Positions 42,551-46,488 of a DNA stretch of 46,488 bases are shown piece by piece; within the stretch, counting starts at the first letter, position 1; every line of letters starts with the position of its first letter. The DNA is from Anoxynatronum sibiricum (GTDB lineage: Bacteria; Bacillota; Clostridia; Peptostreptococcales; Tindalliaceae), in assembly GCF_039414295.1 (NCBI RefSeq), contig NZ_JBCITM010000025.1, positions 1 through 46,488 on the forward strand, in the 5' to 3' direction. The position numbers and the translations under genes are program-made. Below the pieces are notes generated by a model. The model was given only the letters and a program-made list of their open reading frames with translations, had not been told where the DNA came from and did no database searches.

Positions 42551-43714
42551 TCATCGATTGCCACAGGAGCCGTCGTCCAGCACGGTGGCTTTTGCTTTTC
42601 GTACCGCATAAGCATATTTCGGATGGTCGGCGACGCCGTTCCTCAGTGAGGCTCCAATTCCTGGCGAATCAGGAATCATCACATACCCATTCTCCACCCG
42701 AACATCCGTCTGCACCATTTCCGCTTTCAGGCCCTCTCCATCATCAGCAGGAATCTCCTGAATGGCAAAGTTCTGAATGGATGCGGCAAACTGAACACAG
42801 GCAGCCGTGCTAATCGGACTCAAGTTTCCCGGGTTATGGGGCACAACGCGAATGCCAAAGGCCTCTGCCATGGATGCGATCTTTTTGGATGGTGTCAGCC
42901 CGCCGATGGCACACACCGATACCCTGGCAAACTGCGCACCATTTCGAACAAATAACATGGCAAAATCCTGAATACTGATAAATCGTTCACCCGTTGCAAT
43001 GGCGATGGGTATTTTTCCGGCCAGAATGCCCATGGTGTCTATGTTATCCGGCATAAGAGGATCTTCGAAAAAGAAAGGATGAAACTCCTCCACGCCCCTG
43101 GCCAAAGCCACTGCCTCCGCCATATCAAGGCGCCGGTGAATTTCCAGGCAAAGATCCATGTCATTCCCCGCCACTTCCCGAAACTGCCTGACATGTTCGA
43201 TGGCTTCCGACACCCTTTTGGCGTATGGTTTCACCGGTGCAACCTCACCCTTTGGCGGATCGAGATAAGGATTTAGATGCCCCACCGCCGTAAATCCTTT
43301 CTTTTTAGCCTCCTGAATCAATCGAATATGCTCCTCAATTGATGGCGACTTCACATGACAATAAGCCCGAAGTTTATCACGACAACGATCTCCACCGCCC
43401 AACAGACGGTAGACAGGAACACCATAGTACTTTCCTGCGATATCCCACAGGGCAATATCAATGGCCCCCAGGGCTCCTACGATGGCAGCACCTCTAAAAC
43501 AAAAACTCTGGTACAGATACTGCCAATGGTATTCAATTTTTAAAGGATCTTTACCAATCAGGTACTCGCGAAACACTTCCACAGCACCGGCTGAGGCTTC
43601 AAGAAAACCCCAGGTGCCACATTCACCAATCCCTTCCAGTCCGTTATCTGTTGTGACACGAACATAAAGATGTTTTGCAAGAAAAATCGTTTGCACATCG
43701 CGAATCTTCATCAT
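42551..43714 (-). CDS. Enolase-superfamily sugar-acid dehydratase (mandelate racemase/GalD-like)
   Basis: 387 residues. N-terminal capping domain (MKIRDVQTIFLAKHLYVRVTTDNGLEGIGECG), then a barrel with metal ligands in CLEIHRRL (Glu, where D-galactonate dehydratase has Asp), FFFEDPL and ATGERF, and a catalytic histidine in VVPHNPGNLSP. These place it in the mandelate racemase subgroup near galactonate and mannonate dehydratases. It would remove water from an aldonic acid or related hydroxy acid to give a 2-keto-3-deoxy acid. Convergent with LysR 1 by 17 bases. The substrate is unassigned. Confidence 0.82.
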   Translation of the reverse strand: MMKIRDVQTIFLAKHLYVRVTTDNGLEGIGECGTWGFLEASAGAVEVFREYLIGKDPLKIEYHWQYLYQSFCFRGAAIVGALGAIDIALWDIAGKYYGVPVYRLLGGGDRCRDKLRAYCHVKSPSIEEHIRLIQEAKKKGFTAVGHLNPYLDPPKGEVAPVKPYAKRVSEAIEHVRQFREVAGNDMDLCLEIHRRLDMAEAVALARGVEEFHPFFFEDPLMPDNIDTMGILAGKIPIAIATGERFISIQDFAMLFVRNGAQFARVSVCAIGGLTPSKKIASMAEAFGIRVVPHNPGNLSPISTAACVQFAASIQNFAIQEIPADDGEGLKAEMVQTDVRVENGYVMIPDSPGIGASLRNGVADHPKYAYAVRKAKATVLDDGSCGNR

Positions 43715-44092
43715 CGACTCCCACCTTCTGTATGAAATAAATTCATCTGAAATTTATCTTTCACTCAACTTCGAAAATCATTCAGTCATCATGATCTTCA
43801 TCACCATACTTCCAATATACGACCCATTTCACAGTCAAGCACTTTGACGATTTGTATCCCCACCTGCTTATTGACAGGACGCAGGCTTATTGCGACCGGA
43901 AAACGTTTTCTTTTTTTGTGAAGCATCACACATCCCGATCGAAAATCATCGTTTTATTCTTTTGGTATGATTTGTATTTTTGCTGCCTCGTCAGTTTCTG
44001 TACCACAATTATCATTACCGATACTATAGCCCATCATTATCCATTTGCATAATACGCTATTTCGATGACTTGTTTTAAAAAATAAATTAACT
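43715..44092. other. Upstream region of the dehydratase gene
   Basis: About 380 bases without a credible gene. The only clear site is the perfect 12-bp palindrome GAAAACGTTTTC at 43899-43910, of the kind bound by LacI/CcpA-type repressors, roughly 185 bases before the dehydratase start on the minus strand. A TTGACT box lies nearer the gene, but no good -10 partner was seen. Confidence 0.45.
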
Positions 44093-44125
44093 AGCCAGAG
44101 CCCGGTCTTTGACCGGGCTCTGGCT
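44093..44125. terminator. Terminator after the second LysR gene
   Basis: Perfect 15-bp stem AGCCAGAGCCCGGTC / GACCGGGCTCTGGCT with a TTT loop. On the minus strand an AT-rich tail follows. Confidence 0.75.
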
Positions 44126-44201
44126 TTCGACATTTCCATCACTAACTGTCAGTTATTGGATCGTGGCTTAAATCGTAGCTATGGCAGGTTTATTAAGTCA
44201 C

Positions 44202-45086
44202 TCAAAATGAATCTTTGACAAATCGCAACCACTCTCTGGCAGCATGAGACACATACTTGTCTCTTTTCCAGATCAGGGATAAGTCGAGAGACAGAGGTTC
44301 ACCTTCAATGGGAAGCGTTTTGAATCTTAGTGGGTCAAGGTTCCCGCAGACTCTTTTGGGTAAAAATGCAATGCCCAGTCCGGTCGCAACCATCTCTGTC
44401 ATGAAATCCCGCTGAGAACTTTCGCAAACGATCTTGGGAGAAAACCCAGCCTGTTCACATTGACTCAGAATCCGATCATGAAGAGAAAAATCCCTGCGAT
44501 AGATAACAAAGGATTCTTTTGTCAGCTCTCTAAAAGAAACATTTCTTTTTTCTTTTCCAAGGGGGTGGTCGCGATGCATAACCAACAGTATTGGATCACT
44601 CATCAACAAAAATCTGTCAAACTTATCATCAGCAGCAGGAAGGCTGCAAATAACGCCAACATCAAGCGTTCCATCAATAACACCGTGCTCAATACTTTTG
44701 GTCCCCACTTCCATAAGCTGTATTTCAATCCCCGGGTACCGGTCTTTAAATCGGCTGATCACCTCTGGGAAAAACCCTGCACCCACCACCGGAGGAATAC
44801 CGATATGAATACTTCCTTTCTTGAGTTGTGAAACTTGATCAAGATTATCCGTCAATTGTTCCATGCTGATCAGTACATTTCTGGCTTTTTCGTAAATGGC
44901 ACATCCGGCATCTGTCAAATCGATTTTTCTGGAAGTCCGATTGAGCAATATCACTCCCAGTTCTTCTTCCATACTTCTGATTGTTTTGCTAATGGCAGGC
45001 TGGCTGACCATCAAACGCCGCGAGGCACGAGTAAAACTCTCTTCTTTTACCACTTCCACAAAGTACTCAAGCTGACGCAGTTCCAT
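44202..45086 (-). CDS. LysR-family transcriptional regulator 2
   Basis: About 294 residues from ATG 45086 behind GGGGTG; the in-frame GTG nine bases upstream is less likely. The helix-turn-helix is MELRQLEYFVEVVKEESFTRASRRLMVSQPAISKTIRSMEEELGVILLNRTSRKIDLTDAG, then the periplasmic-binding-like ligand domain (GSIHIGIPPVVGAGFFPEVISRF). It resembles the CynR/CidR-type part of the family. Divergent from the hydroxyacid dehydrogenase gene, which it presumably controls. Confidence 0.87.
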   Translation of the reverse strand: MELRQLEYFVEVVKEESFTRASRRLMVSQPAISKTIRSMEEELGVILLNRTSRKIDLTDAGCAIYEKARNVLISMEQLTDNLDQVSQLKKGSIHIGIPPVVGAGFFPEVISRFKDRYPGIEIQLMEVGTKSIEHGVIDGTLDVGVICSLPAADDKFDRFLLMSDPILLVMHRDHPLGKEKRNVSFRELTKESFVIYRRDFSLHDRILSQCEQAGFSPKIVCESSQRDFMTEMVATGLGIAFLPKRVCGNLDPLRFKTLPIEGEPLSLDLSLIWKRDKYVSHAAREWLRFVKDSF

Positions 45087-45182
45087 TATCCACACCCCAA
45101 TCTATTCTTTTTAGGAATGCTATCTATTCCAAACATGTATTTCTATTATGGTTCTTTTCATGATATCATAGGCGTATAAATT

Positions 45183-45214
45183 ATTCAAACATTCAATTTA
45201 TTGCACGTTTGAAT
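45183..45214. promoter_or_regulatory. Long inverted repeat in front of the dehydrogenase gene
   Basis: ATTCAAAC (45183-45190) and GTTTGAAT (45207-45214), perfect 8-bp arms 16 bases apart, between divergent LysR and dehydrogenase genes. Plausible LysR binding site. Confidence 0.5.
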
Positions 45215-45242
45215 AGTTCTAAATCATATTAAGGAGTGATCC

Positions 45243-46223
45243 ATGATGATGATCAAAATAGTTGAACCACTGAGTATCCACCCGCAAGCTCTTCAACGTT
45301 TGATGACACCACTTCAAAATCAGGGGTATACCGTCATTGCTTATGACCAAGCCGCCGCCTCGACAGATGAACTGATACTTCGATGTGCTGATGCCGATAT
45401 ACTGGTGATAGCGAATCAGCCCTTTCCCGCCAGCGTTATTGAAGCATCCAAAAACCTAAAAATGATTTCTGTGGCTTTTACCGGCATTGATCATTTGGGT
45501 GGCCTTAATGACATCAGGGAAAGGGGAATCACTGTATGCAACGCTGCCGGTTACAGCAACCATTCTGTGGCAGAACTTGTTTTGGGTCTAACCCTGAACC
45601 TGTTGCGAAACATCAATGCTGCCAACATGGCCACACGCACTTCAGGGACTATTGCTGGGCTGATCGGGAATGAGCTAAGGGGTAAAATCGTGGGTGTTAT
45701 CGGCACCGGACGCATTGGTCTTCAAACGGCCGCCCTCTTCCAAGCTTTTGGATGCCCGATTCTGGGATATAACCCCTCCATTAAACAGCAAGGTCTCCAA
45801 ATGGGCATTCAGTACAAAGAGTTTGATCAGGTTATATCTGAAAGCGACATCGTTACCCTCCATTTACCGCTGACCCCCGATACTAAGGGAGTTCTATCTG
45901 GCGAGAAACTTGCTTTAATGAAGCCCACATCTTTACTGATTAATTGCGCACGGGGTCCCATTGTAGATAACCAGGCTCTTGCAGACGCGCTAAACAAAGG
46001 ACAAATCGCCGGTGCCGGTATTGATGTGTTTGACATGGAGCCGCCCCTTCCCAATGATTATCCGCTTCTCAAGGCAACGAATGCCCTGCTGACCCCTCAT
46101 TACGCTTTTGCCACAGCGGAATCCATGGTTCGGCGGGCAGAAATTGCCATCGGGAATGTGACAGCTTATATCAATGAAAAACCTGAAAATGTGATAATTT
46201 CTCCCAGTCCGGTACGTAATTAG
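45243..46223 (+). CDS. D-2-hydroxyacid dehydrogenase
   Basis: 326 residues, NAD(P)-dependent reduction of a 2-keto acid to a D-2-hydroxy acid or the reverse. Marks in order are GIDHLGG, AELVLGLTLNLLRNI, the Rossmann motif GVIGTGRIGLQTA, and the catalytic triad Arg (NCARGPIVD), Glu (VFDMEPP) and His (LTPHYAFAT). AAGGAG precedes the first of three ATGs. Closest in form to phosphoglycerate/glyoxylate/hydroxypyruvate reductases; with an aminotransferase of the serine-pyruvate/glyoxylate type nearby, glyoxylate or hydroxypyruvate is a reasonable guess. Confidence 0.87.
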   Translation: MMMIKIVEPLSIHPQALQRLMTPLQNQGYTVIAYDQAAASTDELILRCADADILVIANQPFPASVIEASKNLKMISVAFTGIDHLGGLNDIRERGITVCNAAGYSNHSVAELVLGLTLNLLRNINAANMATRTSGTIAGLIGNELRGKIVGVIGTGRIGLQTAALFQAFGCPILGYNPSIKQQGLQMGIQYKEFDQVISESDIVTLHLPLTPDTKGVLSGEKLALMKPTSLLINCARGPIVDNQALADALNKGQIAGAGIDVFDMEPPLPNDYPLLKATNALLTPHYAFATAESMVRRAEIAIGNVTAYINEKPENVIISPSPVRN

Positions 46224-46337
46224 AAAATAGGAAATCAGTATATGTCCATCCAAATGCTATCAATGGATACTTTTTATACACCACGAAGCAGCAGTCATAA
46301 CTGGCCGGGGCATGGATTGATAATCGCAAAAAAATAA

Positions 46338-46362
46338 AGGACAGCTCAAACTGAGCTGTCCT
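46338..46362 (+). terminator. Terminator after the dehydrogenase gene
   Basis: Perfect 11-bp stem AGGACAGCTCA / TGAGCTGTCCT with a 3-base loop. The expected T run is missing because the terminal repeat begins at once. Confidence 0.65.
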
Positions 46363-46486
46363 GAGGTTGTCGAAAAAGTCATGTTTTAGAGATGAAACAT
46401 GGCTTTTTTGCGCTTAGAATCAGTTTTGAGGGGTGATATTGCTTTGAGAAAGGTATTCCTATCCTCTATTATCAAGGATAGTGGCG
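46363..46486. repeat. Right copy of the terminal inverted repeat
   Basis: Reverse complement of 1-125 with a single-base indel. As on the left, it begins at the foot of a hairpin. Read rightwards it has GAGGGGTG, then TTG AGA AAG GTA TTC, an open frame of 15 codons to the window edge, so this copy could be the intact start of a transposase-like gene. Confidence 0.8.
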
Positions 46487-46488
46487 AT

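Noticed and set aside
43954..44142. Minus-strand frame of 62 codons spanning a terminator
   Set aside because: A perfect terminator hairpin lies inside it and no ribosome binding site is seen.

Overview
The window looks like a stretch of chromosome from an anaerobic, fermentative member of the Bacillota, most likely Clostridia. Signs are strong AGGAGG-type ribosome binding sites, TTG and GTG starts, many intrinsic terminators, and families typical of that group (YdbC/PC4, SigV/RsiV-like pair, DUF2812, COG2509, DUF2294, a CC/Se-motif selenoprotein). Genus cannot be fixed from sequence alone. The two ends carry the same ~125-bp sequence in inverted orientation, so the window probably ends inside two copies of a multicopy element. 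No rRNA, tRNA, CRISPR array or complete insertion sequence was seen.

Layout. 0.2-5.5 kb: a TetR regulator divergent from a TRAP transporter (DctPQM) and a soluble chemoreceptor, with three copies of a palindromic operator. 5.7-7.5 kb: PadR regulator with a FetAB-type ABC exporter. 7.5-16.6 kb (minus strand): a purine module with flavodoxin, three-subunit molybdenum hydroxylase, NCS2 purine permease behind a structured terminator-ending leader RNA, and upstream a two-component system whose kinase carries an NMT1/THI5-type binding domain and whose response regulator is fused to DUF2294. 17-20 kb: DUF2812 membrane protein and an ECF sigma/RsiV-like anti-sigma pair. 20-22 kb: COG2509 flavoprotein followed by a small selenoprotein gene with an in-frame UGA and a SECIS-like hairpin, which plain ORF calling misses. 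22.1-24.9 kb: a visibly AT-richer operon MarR / NmrA-like / YidC / flavin reductase with a MarR operator. 25-46 kb: an organic-acid region, almost all on the minus strand.

The organic-acid region contains an aconitase-family hydro-lyase (LeuCD/DmdAB type), a 2-hydroxycarboxylate transporter (CitS family), two tandem PrpR-type sigma-54 activators, a chemoreceptor, NAD-type malic enzyme, an AbrB-family membrane protein, a complete tripartite tricarboxylate transporter (TctCBA), a class V aminotransferase, two LysR regulators, an enolase-superfamily sugar-acid dehydratase and a D-2-hydroxyacid dehydrogenase. Two near-consensus sigma-54 promoters, one before the CitS-type transporter/hydro-lyase operon and one before malic enzyme, carry a similar motif at the same distance upstream. 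They suggest one regulon for uptake and conversion of a 2-hydroxy- or unsaturated dicarboxylate to pyruvate. The selenoprotein, the leader RNA and this sigma-54 regulon are the parts most worth a second look.
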